From: CBDDCQ01 sp965226285
GTDB lineage: Bacteria; Bacteroidota; Bacteroidia; Flavobacteriales; Ichthyobacteriaceae
Assembly (NCBI GenBank): GCA_965226285.1
Contig: CBDDCQ010000001.1
Span: 170,680-234,679 of the forward strand
Direction of reading: 5' to 3'
Length of the DNA: 64,000 bases
Shown here: positions 63,233 through 64,000 of the stretch, one piece after another
How the letters are laid out: the number at the start of each line of letters is the position of its first letter
Position numbering within the stretch: the stretch's first letter is position 1
Translations under genes and position numbers: made by a program
Notes under the pieces: model-generated
Databases searched by the model: none
The model's input: the letters and a program-made list of their open reading frames with translations, nothing else
What the model was told of the DNA's origin: nothing

Positions 63233-64000
63233 TTAAAGATCCCCATTCTCATCCAATTTGAGTATCCAAAAGTCTTGATTACCAGAGGTAATCCTTCTGA
63301 ATCCGCATAAGACAAAGCCCCCATCAGACGTTTGCGCCATGGAAAGCAATTCCTCCTCTTTAGAACCTCCATGTTTCTTCTCCCAAATCTTATTACCCGA
63401 CAAAATATCTATCTTTAATATCCAGTAATCTCTGTTAAAAGTGCGTGCTGGTTTTCGTACACTACCCGCTACGACAAGCTGCCCGTCAGACGTTTGCACC
63501 ACGTCGTATAAAGTATCGTTATAAGTACCAGTGCCATTCCCAAAGGTCTTGCCCCAAGTCTTATCACCCGTAGCGTTTAACTTGAGTACGAATCCCTGTT
63601 CATTAGTTTTACCCGCTATAGCAAAGCCCCCATCAGACGTTTGCACAATGGATTTGGCTTTATCACTGCCACTAGTCCCAACGGTCTTGTTCCAAATCAT
63701 ATCACCCGTAGCGTTTAACTTGAGTACCCATACATCATTTGAAGTTGCTGTATTTCCCACTACGGCAAAGCCCCCGTCAGACGTTTGCACGATGGATGTG
63801 GCTTCATCATGCATAGAATATCTGGGGTAAAAGGTCTTTTCCCAAGTCTTAGTACCCGAAGCATCTAACTTGGCTACCCAGAAATCTCTAGATCCACCTG
63901 AACCTGAATGTATTTTAGCTCCCGCTACGGCAAAGCCCCCGTCAGACGTCTTCACCATTTTAGTTCTGCTATGATCTACACTACCAAAATTCTTCTCCGA
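63233..64000 (-). CDS. Repeat protein of beta-propeller type (5' end outside window)
   Basis: The frame is open to the window edge; the visible 255 residues are made of about five ~50-residue repeats with the pattern QTSDGGFA(V/I)AG...D(F/V)WVLKLNATGD..W.KT. Such repeats are found in large secreted Bacteroidetes proteins and probably form a beta-propeller. The protein ends ILKLDENGDL directly at the stop, without a C-terminal sorting domain for type IX secretion. DNA of the units is unusually uniform: CCGTCAGACGTTTGCAC or near copies appear in most of them. The ATG at 63958 is internal, not the start. Confidence 0.75.
   Translation of the reverse strand, partial: SEKNFGSVDHSRTKMVKTSDGGFAVAGAKIHSGSGGSRDFWVAKLDASGTKTWEKTFYPRYSMHDEATSIVQTSDGGFAVVGNTATSNDVWVLKLNATGDMIWNKTVGTSGSDKAKSIVQTSDGGFAIAGKTNEQGFVLKLNATGDKTWGKTFGNGTGTYNDTLYDVVQTSDGQLVVAGSVRKPARTFNRDYWILKIDILSGNKIWEKKHGGSKEEELLSMAQTSDGGFVLCGFRRITSGNQDFWILKLDENGDL

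Noticed and set aside
1..64000. tRNA or rRNA genes
   Set aside because: All gaps over 100 bases were read for tRNA-like arms (GGTTC.A..CC and CCA ends) and rRNA segments; none was found.

Overview
The window is AT-rich DNA from a member of the Bacteroidota, probably an aerobic Flavobacteriia/Cytophagia-like lineage. The evidence is: promoters of the TTG-N19-TAnnTTTG type, few Shine-Dalgarno sequences, a complete alternative complex III (act) operon, BspA-like leucine-rich-repeat lipoproteins, a GH3-family protein paired with a degenerate LytM protein, and a CRISPR repeat of the type II-C form seen in Bacteroidetes. There are no rRNA or tRNA genes, no intact insertion sequence and no cas gene.

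Layout. (1) 0.3-7.8 kb and 17.8-29.1 kb hold five paralogous giant lipoprotein genes (about 1,050-1,210 codons each): lipoprotein signal, DUF5018-like domain, seven to nine ~95-residue beta-rich repeats, and a C-terminal block of 23-residue BspA-type LRRs. Copies 1 and 2 have lost promoter, start codon and the first residues of the signal peptide through two different deletions; copy 3 has a frameshifted tail; copies 4 and 5 look intact. (2) Between the two blocks lie metabolic genes: urocanate hydratase, aspartate-semialdehyde dehydrogenase (opposite strand), serC, serA, a SulP transporter, a degenerate LytM membrane protein and a GH3 protein. (3) 29.1-31.1 kb is gene-poor and carries an apparently orphan, decaying type II-C-like CRISPR array, a small ORF and a terminator. 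(4) 31.1-41.5 kb, minus strand, is a surface-polysaccharide operon (duplicated Wza-like exporter, Wzz, ABC flippase, Gmd, an Fcl/ColC-like reductase, a ColD-like dehydratase, a perosamine-synthase-like aminotransferase and a GT11 fucosyltransferase). (5) 41.6-49.7 kb, same strand, is actABCDEF. (6) 50.1-62.8 kb, plus strand, holds metF, a Wzx-like flippase, an ExbB/unknown/ExbD/ExbD energiser cluster, leuS, an unknown HExxH protein, a DUF5009 acyltransferase, a lipoprotein, rlmN and a polyprenyl diphosphate synthase. (7) A 19-bp AT-rich minisatellite and a terminator hairpin separate this from a partial repeat protein on the minus strand that runs off the end.

How parts fit. The polysaccharide operon can supply GDP-4-keto-6-deoxymannose to three branches (fucose-like, colitose-like, perosamine-like) and export the product. 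The act operon is the quinol-oxidising complex that replaces bc1. The LRR family looks like a surface-antigen family with expressed and silent copies, sharing flanks that have recombined with neighbours (a GH3 gene fragment, the hutU promoter region). The most unusual items are the start-less LRR copies, the CRISPR array whose repeats each carry a Bacteroidetes-type promoter, and CRISPR spacers made of the host's own intergenic repeat.
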